Source: Dactylis glomerata (lineage: Eukaryota > Streptophyta > Magnoliopsida > Poales > Poaceae). From it: 64,000 nt of DNA. Below are positions 33,601 to 42,633 of the stretch, in pieces (position 1 is the first letter of the stretch; every line of letters begins with the position of its first letter). The DNA lies in contig QXEO01000550.1 of assembly GCA_007115705.1 (NCBI GenBank), positions 928,111 to 992,110 on the forward strand, in the 5' to 3' direction. Under the pieces are notes generated by a model. It made no database searches and was not told where the DNA came from. It saw only the letters and a program-made list of their open reading frames with translations. The translations under genes and the position numbers were made by a program.

Positions 33601-34956
33601 AAGCTCGGTTTCAAGAAGAGGGGATTGTTAGCAGCCTTACTAGAGCCCAGGTACCCGAAGCTCAGCTGGAGATGGCACGACCCAAGAGAACAAGCAAGCC
33701 GAACCAAGGATTACGAGTCGCTCGACAAGTCGCGACTTATCTACCAGTCGCAACTTCGATGTCGACAACCTGAAGCGACTCGACTAGTTGAGGTTGTCGG
33801 TCGACAAGTTGACAAGTCTAATGTGTACCACTGATAGATCTCCACTCACACACTGGCATTAACTAGGTTTATGTCTACCTCACATGAAACGTATAACACA
33901 CCACAAAATATTCAAGGATACACCCTGGGAGGTGTATCAGTTTAATAGAAGAAGATGCCAAGACGGTCGACACAACGCCAAAAGGCTCCACGATACAAAC
34001 ACGACGCCACACGGATAACAACACAACCCACATCAGCCAAGCGACAATACTCGCCTTGCATCGACTTCCGCCAAGAATGGTGAGGGGATACACTGAGCTT
34101 ATAGGCAGCGTCACAACCCAAGCTAGAGACCGACTCCAACTCCAATATTGCACAAGCCAACGCACCGCCCATAAGCGCCTAAGATTCGGCGAGCGGACGA
34201 CAGGACCGAACCATACCGGACGAGGCGTCGACCAAGAAGTGCCGCCGAAGGGTGTACATAGCGCCCTGGAAGCCCACGCTCTGAGCAGCGGCCGACACCA
34301 ACTACAACAGGCGTACCGAAGACTCCACGAACCACCAAGGCGACGCATCCAAGGAGGGAACGACGCAGCCACGCCGCCGCCGCCCAATCCGAAGGCCAGC
34401 ATTGAAAGAAACGAACCTAGAATCAGCATTGAAGCTCACGCGCCCTACAAATCTACAATCTCCTCCACAAATAATTCAGATTTGCATTGCTAACACTAAC
34501 GCCATTTTATTTTATGGCAGAAAAAAAAAGGAATCAATCAATCAAAGGTTTCCATTCTTACCTTCTCGACGATCAGACGGCACTGTGTCCCCTTGCCCGA
34601 GGCCGGTGCGCCCGAGATCATCACCTTCAGCGGTGCCTCCACCTGCGCCGCCGCCACCCCCTCCGCTGCCCGGCATCGCAGGAGCAATCCCTACGATAAC
34701 TCATAGGAGACATATAAATCATGGCGATGTCCAACCGCAACCGCGACACCACGGATTAACGAAGACCAAGCCGAAATGTACGAACCCTGGGCTTGGGGGC
34801 CGTGGAGGCAGCCGACGCGGCGACCTTCTGGGCAGTGGATGCCGGGAGGGGGCGGCAGGAAAGCGAACCTGAGATGAGACGAACGATGGCGGGGCCGCGA
34901 TGGATCGCCGGCCCTGCGAGAGGAGGGGAGGTGGTGGCCGGGGAGGAGGCCGCCAT
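21697..34956 (-). CDS. AMK5: Plastid-type adenylate kinase with DUF1995-like C-terminus, 17 exons, 562 residues
   Basis: The enzyme converts ATP and AMP to two ADP, probably in the plastid. Exons by descending position: 34956-34786, 34642-34562, 29119-28991, 28913-28779, 27912-27769, 26547-26473, 26389-26287, 25119-25079, 24988-24863, 24638-24603, 24535-24455, 24363-24225, 23569-23490, 23399-23334, 22165-22136, 22056-21947, 21838-21697. All introns are GT-AG and all phases fit; the sum is 1689 bases. Residues 1-57 are rich in Ala, Ser, Pro and Arg, like a transit peptide. The P-loop GAPASGKGT is at 68-76, the AMP-binding GWLLDGYPRS at 142-151 and the lid motif CVGRRLDPVTG at 182-192. From about 294 (YRGIPTRLNNIPHSREIRKY) it matches the C-terminal DUF1995 part of Arabidopsis adenylate kinase 5. 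The exon 1/2 border is the least certain. Expression data would be needed to show that the 5.4-kb intron 2 is spliced. Confidence 0.9.
22448..22645. mobile_element. Stowaway-like MITE in adenylate kinase intron 14
   Basis: The ends CTACCTCCATTCCGGTTTA and TAAACCGGAACGGGGGAAG are imperfect inverted repeats flanked by TA (22446-22447 and 22646-22647). Internal GATCGTAAATTT and AAATTTACGATC extend the pairing. Confidence 0.75.
22671..22794. repeat. Perfect 124-bp palindrome (Stowaway-type core) in intron 14
   Basis: The two 62-base arms are exact reverse complements with no spacer; the centre is between 22732 and 22733 (TTCAAATTTGAA). The core CTCTCTCCGTTCC and its complement are Stowaway-like and bordered by TA, but the symmetry continues 18 bases beyond it on each side. 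Confidence 0.85.
23658..23760. mobile_element. Stowaway MITE, 103 bp, in intron 12
   Basis: The inverted repeats CTCCCTCCGATCCATATTACC and its near-complement at the other end are flanked by TA (23656-23657, 23761-23762). It is the same subfamily as the MITE at 5716. Confidence 0.9.
23782..23939. mobile_element. Stowaway MITE, 158 bp, in intron 12
   Basis: CTCTCTCCGTTTCAAATTATA pairs with TATTTTGAAACGGAGGGAG; TA flanks both ends. It lies 22 bp from the preceding MITE. Confidence 0.9.
27230..27545 (+). pseudogene. LINE 3' fragment in adenylate kinase intron 5
   Basis: The plus-strand translation gives WWFWKQRNAVIYERRP and, after a stop and a frame change, ASLLDTIKAK and VWAKAG. These resemble the end of plant LINE ORF2 (a LTAWWIWKHRN-type motif). 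It is followed by CTATAACAATGCATCAAGACGC, a typical LINE 3' untranslated end. It is antisense to the host gene and removed with the intron. Confidence 0.6.
29307..29374. mobile_element. Degenerate Stowaway MITE, 68 bp
   Basis: GTTCCATATTAGT pairs with ACTAATATGGAAC; the outer ends are weaker. TA is present on both sides. Confidence 0.65.
29640..33775 (+). pseudogene. Decayed chromovirus (Gypsy) gag-pol in intron 2, opposite to the host gene
   Basis: Remnants occur in order. Gag is at 29690-30000 (IRQITSVSDYIECF). The zinc knuckle CFKCGESWGREHTC is near 30130, and the protease motif LIDSGSSTSFV near 30363. Reverse transcriptase is at 30916-31420 (KKKDGGWRLCSDFRQLN, DLRAGYHQIRL). RNase H remnants lie at 31790-32170, integrase at 32471-32920 (MDFISGLP, ISDRDPTF, TDGQTERV), and a chromodomain-like end near 33480-33590 (HWSGTLAAEDTWEDLEEL). 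Several stops and frameshifts break it. The catalytic motif reads FFYDILVY instead of the FDD form. I see no LTRs at either end, so it is truncated on both sides. In type it is closest to Reina-like chromoviruses. Confidence 0.8.
33776..34560. other. Unassigned GC-rich part of intron 2
   Basis: A 184-residue minus frame (33875-34429) and a 145-residue plus frame (34056-34493) overlap; neither has a recognised domain. The minus-strand sequence near 33900-33945 (ACTGATACACCTCCCAGGG) could be the tail of a retroposon. Positions 33710-33800 hold repeated GTCGAC/GTCGCGAC-like motifs. Confidence 0.3.
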
Positions 34957-35142
34957 TCTCGCGGCGAGAGAGGGTGGTGAGTGTGTGGAGGGAATGGGAG
35001 AGAGAAGGTTTACGAGGATTGGAGTCGCGTGGCTTCAGAGTTCAGACGCGTCACCTCCCTTCTTCAGAACGAGGTCTAGTCGCCAGTGGTGGGTCCGTCC
35101 GTCTCCAGCTGAACCGCTCTGAACCGCTGACAAGACAAGCCG
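34957..35142 (-). promoter_or_regulatory. Proximal 5' region of the adenylate kinase gene
   Basis: Upstream of the ATG at 34956 the sequence is GC-rich and contains pyrimidine stretches on the coding strand (CTCTCTCGCC, CTCTCTCCC), typical of a plant 5' untranslated region. I see no clear TATA box, so a TATA-less promoter is possible for this housekeeping-type gene. Confidence 0.35.
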
Positions 35143-35238
35143 AAGTGAGAGCAAATTTATCAGACTGTCTAATAAAGTTGCTACAAGTTAAAGTGAGAGC
35201 AACTTTATCAGACTGTCTAATAAAATTGATACCAGTTA
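35143..35238. repeat. Tandem duplication of 48 bp upstream of the adenylate kinase gene
   Basis: Two adjacent units start AAGTGAGAGCAA and share TTTATCAGACTGTCTAATAAA. The first covers 35143-35190 and the second 35191-35238, which differs at several bases near its end. They lie about 190 bp upstream of the start codon. Confidence 0.75.
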
Positions 35239-35862
35239 ATTTAAAGAATTTGTAAAGAAATTATGTAGGATTTGATCTTATGGGAAAATTTTCTACACAC
35301 ATATCGAGTCGCCAGTTTTAAGAGTCATCTAAAAAAAGTTATAGGAGACTCTAAGAGCATTTCTAGCATATTTTCGAAATCTTGGAAATCTACGGTATTG
35401 CCTCCATTCCAACATGTGAAATATAATATATTTTTTAAAATATACTACATTTTAGAAGGGAGGTGCTACAAGTTTAGGGGATCTGCTCCGATGGACCCAC
35501 GTGGCCATACGGCAAACATATTTAGGTTTTAGCCAATACTTATAATTGTGGATTAAATAATATTAATTTAACAACAATATAATCACACGTATTAATATTC
35601 AACATTGCATAATACGACAATAATTTAGATTACAATATTGGGTTAATATCAAATGATTAAACAGATAACGAATGGTCTATAATGCAAAGAATGGTTCAAT
35701 TCACACATGTATAAAGGTGAATAAATTGGGAGACTGTCTCAATGAATTGGGTTATACATGGCATTGGTGCTCATACCCACCTTCGGGTGGTCTTATTGAG
35801 TTGGTTATACCAAACGGGTAGATATTCTATCAAGCCAGGGTGACCCACTCGTGCTAGTGTTG
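35239..35862. other. AT-rich intergenic sequence and left flank of the Tat insertion
   Basis: No gene is seen. The piece from about 35700 to 35862 joins to 46740 onward once the Tat element is removed. It may belong to an older LTR, because the right flank has LTR-like features. Confidence 0.35.
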
Positions 35863-35867
35863 GCTGG

Positions 35868-36201
35868 TGACGAGGGTTAACTCGACAAATGTCCTAGATG
35901 AAGGACTTAGGATCGGGGAGATAGGGCGTCGGATGAACTCGAAGGTAAAGTTAATCGAAATAGGTGTATGTCGAAAGTAAACTTGGGTGTTCAACCTGGC
36001 TTGCTTTCAATCTGGCCTACACCGTACCCTCCTGGCCCCTATATATAGGTGGCCAGGTCTCGAGGATCGGGTAGGGTCCGATACAGATTACAATATCGAC
36101 ATACGGTAAAGACTCGTATTCGACTATCATTACAATTGGGCCTAGCTTAACGGGCCTCAGGGGTACTCAACTAACGGGCTCTATTAACTATACCCTTGTC
36201 A
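35868..36201 (-). repeat. 3' LTR of the Tat element
   Basis: On the plus strand it reads from TGACGAGGGTTAAC to CCCTTGTCA. A TATATATAGG box lies near 36041-36049. The purine-rich GAATCTCAGGGGCTAC stands next to it on the inner side (36202-36217, minus strand) as polypurine tract. Confidence 0.9.
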
Positions 36202-36217
36202 GTAGCCCCTGAGATTC
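36202..36217 (-). other. Polypurine tract of the Tat element
   Basis: On the minus strand, GAATCTCAGGGGCTAC directly precedes the TGACAAGG of the 3' LTR. Confidence 0.55.
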
Positions 36218-37369
36218 TATCAGAATTGTAGATTCGGGTTGAATCTCTAATCTTCAAATCTTCGACTTCTTCTTATCTTCAAATCTTCGACTTGGTCTTT
36301 CGACTTATATTCATGATAATTTGCTCGCAAGGGGTCTTGATGAACAAGCCTGACAACTCTGACGGATCAAGAGGTCAGTTAACTGCCGGAACAGATACTT
36401 GTCACCTACTTCAAATTCAATCCCCTTGGACTTGAATTCGGGATACCGGTCAAACCCACTCTTTTGCTGCATTTAGGACTTACAAAGAGTGAATCCCAGT
36501 GATTCTCAGGGTACCCAGTGCGTCCACCAGGATTTTCTTCGCATCGTAGACACGGATACATACCAGCAGAGCGCATCCATGTGCGTATACCAGGCCACAC
36601 AGGACGGATCCCGGGGTCTTACCTTCGTGACAAGTCACGGCATTCGAGTCGCGTTGCGATAACGCAACTCGAGAATCTCACGTCGCAGTCAAATTTTGAC
36701 TGAAAATATTCGGGTTTCTACAACCATAAAACTTGCTCCCGATGGGAGTAACACTCCTGCACTTTTCCAGCTCTAATGCTTTACCAAAAAATATCGTCGG
36801 GTGCGCGCTCAGCGCTCCCGATGGGAGTAGCCCCCGAGGCTATAGTCGAAAAAACACTTTGTCGAGTATAGGCTCAAAATATAGTGTAGTCCATCGTACT
36901 TCAACTCGAGACACTTCAACTTTGACATACTTCGACTTCGAGATACTTTAAGAACATCTTGTCATCAAATACGCGTCCTCCACTCCAGTAAAGAGTTCCA
37001 TTCGATATCTTTGAAGGTAGTAGCCCCTAAGGCTATAATCGAAAATCCTTCACATATAATTTTGCATTTGTCGGCGCCATTTTTCTTCTTTCTTATATCA
37101 TCTCTTTTATGACGTTAATCAACACGTCATTCTATATGAGTGTGAACCGTTGCATGGGCAACACTGTAATTTTTATGATTTTTGACCGTTAGTGGGCTGC
37201 CGTTTCCGCTCTTTACGCCACGCCTCAGCCCACGATCCTTCTCCCAGAAGTTATATAAGGGGCGTGGTGGGGGATTTTACTGTTTACCAGCTCGTTCTCT
37301 CCGCCGCCTCCATTGCTAATCTCTGCTCCTCTGTCCGTTCGTGCATAGCCCCCGAGCGCGGTGTGATAG
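36218..37369. other. Spacer between the 3' LTR and the antisense gene
   Basis: No coding region is visible. The motif AGTAGCCCC(C/T)(G/A)AGGCTATA(G/A)TCGAAAA recurs near 36826 and 37019, and a related form stands next to the LTR. The stretch just before 37370 would be the promoter of the antisense gene; AGTTATATAAGGGGC at about 37249 is a candidate TATA box. Confidence 0.5.
37249..37258 (+). promoter_or_regulatory. Candidate TATA box of the antisense gene
   Basis: TTATATAAGG lies about 120 bp before the first ATG of the antisense gene, in the right direction and with CTCTCCGCCGCCTCC following. It would allow transcription independent of the LTR. Confidence 0.45.
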
Positions 37370-40081
37370 ATGCGCGTGAAGCACCTAGCCACCAAGAACA
37401 CCATGGCCAAGAACTCCTCTTCCACCAAGTTCGTACGCTCTGCCATCACACCGAAGGAGGTGGAGAAATCCAGGGCAGATGGCCTCATCTCCGCCCAGGA
37501 TTCCATCAAGTTTCCCAGTACTGAGCGGATCCCGGAGCCCCCGAGTGGTTATCGGGTAATGTTCCTCGCTTTCCTCCTCCGTGGTCTTTCTCTCCCTGCC
37601 CACGAATTCCTTCGTGGTCTTCTCTTTGTTTATGGTGTGCAGCTTCACCAGCTCACACCTAACTCTCTTCTGCACATTGCGTGTTTCGTGACTCTTTGCG
37701 AGTCGTTCCTGGGCATTGAGCCCCATTTTCTCCTCTGGAGGTCGATCTTCCGCCTCCGCCCCAATGTTGCTTTACGCGGAAAACCCAAACTGGGCGAAGC
37801 CGTTGTTTCGGTGCGTCCTGAGGCACAATATCTTGAATTTTCCATGGCCGCGTCTGTCCAAGGGTGGAGAACCAAGTGGTTCTACATCAAAGACCGCAAG
37901 GCCTCTCCTGAAGATCAATATGGTCTAGCCCCTTTTGACGCCTCTAGGGAAGTGAAGAAATTGGCTTCGTGGGATGCACTTCCCTCAGATGCGGAGGTAG
38001 CACAAGTTCTTCCCCTTCTATCTCGCATTCAAGCTTTGAAAGGAGGCCAAGGAGGAGCTTTGTCGGGTATCCAACTCATAGCGTTCTTCATACAACGTCG
38101 AGTTCAACCCTTGCAGCACCGCCTCACCAAGTTCTGGAATTACTCTGGCTTGGAAGATCCTACTCGCGTCTCTGAAGATTTAATAGAGAAAAAAGATGTC
38201 GACAAGCGAGTTAGGAGCCTTACCAAGCTCACCAAAGATCATGCGGTTGCTGACTTAACCGCTGATTACTTCGACTCCGTGCACCCTTTACCCGAGGTAT
38301 GCATCTTTGTGTTCACTTGTTGTCGATGTTTGCTTGCTTCGACTTACATTTGCCTTTGTACTCTGCTGACTTATTTTATACGCAGGGTCACCAATTCCTT
38401 GTCTCGCACCCTCCTCTTCCAGAGGCAGGGCCTCTTCCAGCTGAACTGGCCTCATCTGTATCTGAATTCCCCGAGGCTGACGATAATCAGGATGGGGATG
38501 ATGTTGAAGAGTCGGAAGAGGAAACGAGTTCGTCGACATCGTCTCCCTCCGTGCCTGCTGAAGATGCTGGTGTCGACAAGAAGAGGAAGCGAGTCGAAGA
38601 ATTTGCTTCTTCGAGTTCTGCAGCGGCTGATAAGACCTCTGCTCCTGCAGAAGATGAGGAGTACTTCGACCTCCTAGCATCGTAAGTGTTTTTTATTCGA
38701 GTTCCTCAATTGCATTTCTCTTGCCTTGTTTCCGTCGTGTTACTCATAAATTTTTTGCTTCGTGTAGAGATGACGAAGAGCCGTCAAAAGCTGCTACAGG
38801 TACTCCTTCAATTCCTCCTGTTGTTGACGATGAGCCCCCGGCTCGAGAAGTTGCGCCTAGGGTTACCAGGGCCTCTGTAAAGAAGGTTCCTGTTCCCCGA
38901 AACCCCAAGCGCTCGAAGAAGGCTAAGGAACCTGAAGTTTCTCTGGAAGCTCACGAATTCGTGGCTTCCCCCCATGATGTGAGTAACTTTTCTCTTACTC
39001 ATTCTCCTTGCATACACTTGCGCTCTTACACGCTCTGTTCTCTTAGGCTTTGTTTGAACAGATTCGTCGCCTTGGGCACTGAATGTGCTGAGTACCTAAA
39101 GGTTGCGAAAGCTTCCGAAGGTACACTTTTGACATCCAGTTATAGCTTGTCCCTTGTACTTATCCTTTGCTGTTTACCTGACACGCTTGCGTCTTCTCCT
39201 GTAGCTGCTCTGGCAACGGCCAACGCTCGAATTGCGTCACTAGAGGCGGAGCTTCGAGCTTCGCAGAAAGCCTATGATGCTGCGGCCATTGCTAAAACAA
39301 ACGCTGAGAAGTCGCAGAAATCTGCGCTTGGTAAGGCGAAGAAGGCTGAGAAAGCTTTAGCTGATGCCAACAAAGATCATGCCCAGCGAGAGCAAGCCGT
39401 GGCGGAGCGTCTTCACACGATGTCTACTGCTGCTGAAAGTAAGTGTTTCACCTAGTCTTCTATTTTCGACTTCTGTTGCACTGTTTTACTTGCTGACTCT
39501 TTGCTCCTCTTTTTTCTCTTCTGTCTGCTTCGTGTCGTGCAGGATTTACCGGGGTGTCTCCGTCGTCCCTGCAACCGGATGATGATCCTCTGATGACTGC
39601 GGTTAACCTACTCGAAGAAAACTGGATATCTATCCAGGAGATTTTTGAGTTGGTTAGCCGCGTTCTGTCACGGTTTTTCGTCGGGTTGTGGCCGAAGAAG
39701 AAGGCGGAAGTCCCGAAGGATAACTTTAGTGATCTTGCCAAATCCTTCGATACAGTTGAAGACCCGATCCTCCAGCTGAAGGGGCTTTCTCTTAAGCGTG
39801 GCGTTGAGGGTGCCATTGCGCTTTCTTTTGCTCATGGCGTGGACTTCGACTGGGAGAAGGTGAGCTCTCCCCATGGCCGCACCCGCGATGAGATGAAGGT
39901 TTTCATCGAGAAGGCGAAGAAATTAGCGCCTGCACTGGCGGCGATTATTTCTCCTTCGGCATCCTCTGTGGCCTCTGCTGCACCACCTCCAGCGGCGGAA
40001 GATCCAGTGCCTCCGTCAACTTCTAGCGAGGAAACTGCCATGCCTTCTTCTGCCACGGAGCGTGATGCTGAGGTGGCGTAG
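37370..40081 (+). CDS. Antisense gene 1 of the Tat element (gypsy-type transposon domain plus coiled coil), spliced
   Basis: The gene runs opposite to its host element. Probable exons are 37370-38296, 38386-38681, 38768-38978, 39047-39120, 39205-39439 and about 39542-40081, with GT-AG borders. Exon 1 encodes a globular domain (LPAHEFLRGLLFVYGVQLHQ, WFYIKDRKASPEDQYGLAPF) like the grass 'putative gypsy type transposon' family (PF04195). The middle is acidic and serine-rich with basic KKRKR. Exon 5 is a heptad-rich coiled coil (ARIASLEAELRASQKAY). The last exon ends in an Ala/Pro/Ser tail. Exons 3 and 4 do not join in phase (the intron is 68 bases), so one base may have been gained in exon 4 or another splice site is used. 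The start could also be the ATG at 37403. Molecular function is unknown. Confidence 0.7.
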
Positions 40082-40248
40082 ACTTGGCTTCTCTGTAGCT
40101 TTAGATTTCTCCTTTTGAATGTAACAAACTTTAGTTGCGTGCAACCCGAGAACCTTAGTCATAGGGTTTTGCACTTTATGTAAATATATTTCTTTGGGTA
40201 TGAAGTCTTATGCTGTCTCTCTGAAATGTTTTTCCTTCCTATTTTGGC

Positions 40249-41190
40249 TTGCAGTCGATGCATACCAACGATCCCTTGACTGGCGGGCCTGCTCCTTCCA
40301 CTGCCCGCACCTTCGACTCGACGATTTTGCCGCCTCCTAGTCAATGCAGTCAATGCGCAGAGCACTCTTTAAGGATTTCTGATCTTGAAACTCGCTTGAC
40401 TTTGGCCAAACGCCAAGCTCAGATGGCATTTGACAAAGCCAGCAAGACTTCTAATTTGACGAAGCAGGTGTCTGTTCTTGATGATAAGGTGTCCAGCTTG
40501 ACGGCAAAGATTTTGCATCACGAGGAATGCAATTCTTTTCTTCTTGGCATCATCGAATCCGCCTGCGAGATGTTGTGATGTAAGTTTCCTTTCGACTTAT
40601 CTTTTTCTCTCTTTGTTCCACTGCTGTTTTTATGATATCCTCTTGCCCTCGTAGGCACTTGTTTAGATTTTGCTGCTGAAGATCGTCGGGTTACCGAGCG
40701 AAATGCGGCCCTAGAGAAAATGTCCGCAGGTGTTGAAAATTTGTGGTCTGATCCTCAGCGCCGGAGTGCTGTTGTATTGCTTCAGGACCGTGCCCAGCAC
40801 GTTGGCGAAGCGGTGGATGGCTGCAGAAGATCTCTTGTAACTATGCACTCGGTTATGCTTCCTCGCAATCCTCTACCTGCGACTTTCCCACTTCTCCTTG
40901 ATACTTTTAGATCCAGCCAGCGAATTCATCGGTTGATAGAACTGAACTTAGTGGCAGGTGCCAATTTTGCTCTTGGATGGATACGCAAGTGGAAACCAAG
41001 ACTCAATTATAGTTCTATGTCGCTGAGCTACCCTCCAGGTGGAGCTAGCCTTCGAGTACACTTGGAGAGTACCCTGCAGCCTGCCCGACGAATTATAGCC
41101 AGGCTGTTGCAAGAAGATGCCGCGTTTTTCCGCGAGTTTCACTATTTAGACCCTTTGGGTGTAGATGATTCTAACAACCCGATGTTGTAA
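40249..41190 (+). CDS. Antisense gene 2 of the Tat element, two exons, unknown function
   Basis: The first frame begins MQSMHTNDPL or the next ATG at 40258. It carries CSQCAEHSLRISDLETRL and a coiled-coil stretch up to about 40572. A GTAAGT donor at 40580 and a CTCGTAG acceptor near 40654 lead to TCLDFAAEDRRVTERNAALEKM and the frame to 41190, which contains LWSDPQRRSAVVLLQDR, LIELNLVAGANFALGWI and a C-terminal DAAFFREFHYLDP. I know this last part from proteins annotated in grass retrotransposons. It lies 170 bp after gene 1 and may be the C-terminal part of the same protein after a stop, or a separate gene. The donor choice is uncertain because a TGA stands just before it. Confidence 0.55.
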
Positions 41191-41482
41191 CACATTTTTG
41201 TATGTGTGTAACGCGAGAGTATTTTATTTCTCGACTTCATGACGAAAATTTGTTCTCAGAGCGTTATTGTATGACTCGTGCGTTTGCCACATTTTCTTTT
41301 TGAAAGACTCGTAAACTCGAATATGAGGAACGTTTTGTCTTCATTATATTTGTAATGTAAGATACATGGGGTGACCCAAAAGATCCGGCCTATGGCCTAT
41401 GTTCTGGATCTAGAGGGCATTGCCCCTGGTATAACTCGTGGCTTTTACAGCCTTATTCTTCTACTCTATTGTGCTTTGATGC
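41191..41482. other. Short spacer between antisense genes and protease region
   Basis: No open frame of note. The convergent ends of the antisense gene and the minus-strand protease region meet here. Confidence 0.5.
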
Positions 41483-42260
41483 TTATGCTGTCGTAGCTTT
41501 CTCCTCTTCTCCTGTATTTTTGTCCTCTCCTGATGCTCCTACTCGCGGTTTCTTCATCTCTGGCTCTGTAGCGTGTCCTTCGAGTGGTTTGACGCCTTCT
41601 GTAGTCGTGCTTTTTGCCTTCTCTGCGTAGTTGGCTATCATGCCAAAGTTTTGCGCCATCTTGTGGAACTCCCTGTCGCAGAGATCTGAAACTTCAAAAC
41701 TTCCTTTCACTGTAATTATTCCTCTTGGTTCTGGTATTTTAAGTACCAAATATGTATAGTGAGGTACTGCCATGAATCGTGAAAACGCGGGTCGTCCGAG
41801 GATCGCGTGATATTGAGATGGCCAGTCCATGACTTCAAAATCTAGCTTTTCTCTTCTGTAGTTTTGTCGGTTGCCGAAGCAAACAGTTGAGTGTTATTCG
41901 ACCCAGTGGGTAATTGGCACTTCCTGGCACGATTCCATGGAAGGAACAATCTGTTGGCTTCAGGAACTCTAGTGATATATGCATTGCTCGGAGTGTTTTT
42001 GCGTATATCAGGTTAATTCCACTCCCTGCGTCCATGAATATTCTGTCGACATCATACACGCCGATTTGAGCTTTGAGTACCAAAGGCGCGTTTCCCAGCC
42101 GAGGTACTGTTATAGGGTGGTCTTCTCTGTTGAACTCTATCGGTTGTTCTGACCAGTGCAGATACTCCGTTGTGGCTGGAGGTGAGATGACTGCTAAGTT
42201 GACTTGTCGAGTTATACTCTTCTCTTCTTTGTTCGACTTGGGTACAGGCTGTATCATTGC
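41483..42260 (-). pseudogene. Aspartic protease region of the Tat element, frameshifted
   Basis: The upstream frame (down to 41835) has LVLKAQIGVYDVDRIFMDAG followed by SGINLIYAKTL, in which DAGSG stands for the catalytic Asp motif. The downstream frame (41830-41483) has YHAILGRPAFSRFMAVPHY, the conserved protease C-terminal half. The two frames differ by one position at about 41832, so a small indel separates them. After the protease, where reverse transcriptase would follow, the coding sequence ends. At 42260 it is cut exactly by the TG end of the inverted LTR. Confidence 0.75.
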
Positions 42261-42596
42261 TGACAAGGGTATAGTTAATAGAGCCCGTTAGTTGAGTACC
42301 CCTAAGGCCCGATAAGCTAGACCCAATTGTAATGATAGTCGAATACGAGTTATTACCGTATGTCGATATTTGTAATCTGTATCGAACCCTACCCGATCCT
42401 CTAGACCTGGCCACCTATATATAGGGGCCAGGAGGGGACGGTGGAGGGCAGATTGAAAGCAAGCCAGGTTGAACACCCAAGTTTACTTTCGATACACACC
42501 TATTTCGACTAACTTTACCTTCGAGTTCATCCGACGCCCTATCTCCCCGATCCTAAGTCCTTCATCTAGGACATTTGTCGAGTTAACCCCTCGTCA
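42261..42596 (+). repeat. Third LTR copy, opposite orientation, inside the Tat element
   Basis: The 336-bp LTR runs TGACAAGGG to CCCTCGTCA in plus orientation and is followed by its own primer-binding site. It differs from the outer LTRs at about 11 positions and two indels, clearly more than they differ from each other. Confidence 0.9.
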
Positions 42597-42597
42597 A

Positions 42598-42617
42598 TTG
42601 GCGCCGACCGTGGGGAC
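42598..42617 (+). other. Primer-binding site of the inverted copy
   Basis: TTGGCGCCGACCGTGGGGAC follows the LTR after one base; the mirror-image site of the outer element lies at about 46380-46399. Confidence 0.8.
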
Positions 42618-42633
42618 TCTGGGTGTTGGAATC

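Larger units (their letters stand above)
29120..34561 (-). other. Intron 2 of the adenylate kinase gene (5.44 kb) with inserted elements
   Basis: The intron starts GTAAGAATGG at 34561 and ends at the TTTAG acceptor at 29120. It separates the P-loop exon from the AMP-binding exon. A decayed chromovirus fills most of it, and a small Stowaway MITE lies near its 3' end. The other introns are 67-1221 bases, so the insertion explains the unusual size. Confidence 0.75.

Noticed and set aside
33875..34493. Long overlapping open frames on both strands in intron 2 taken as a gene
   Set aside because: Neither has a known domain; the region is GC-rich, so open frames arise by chance, and both are inside an intron.
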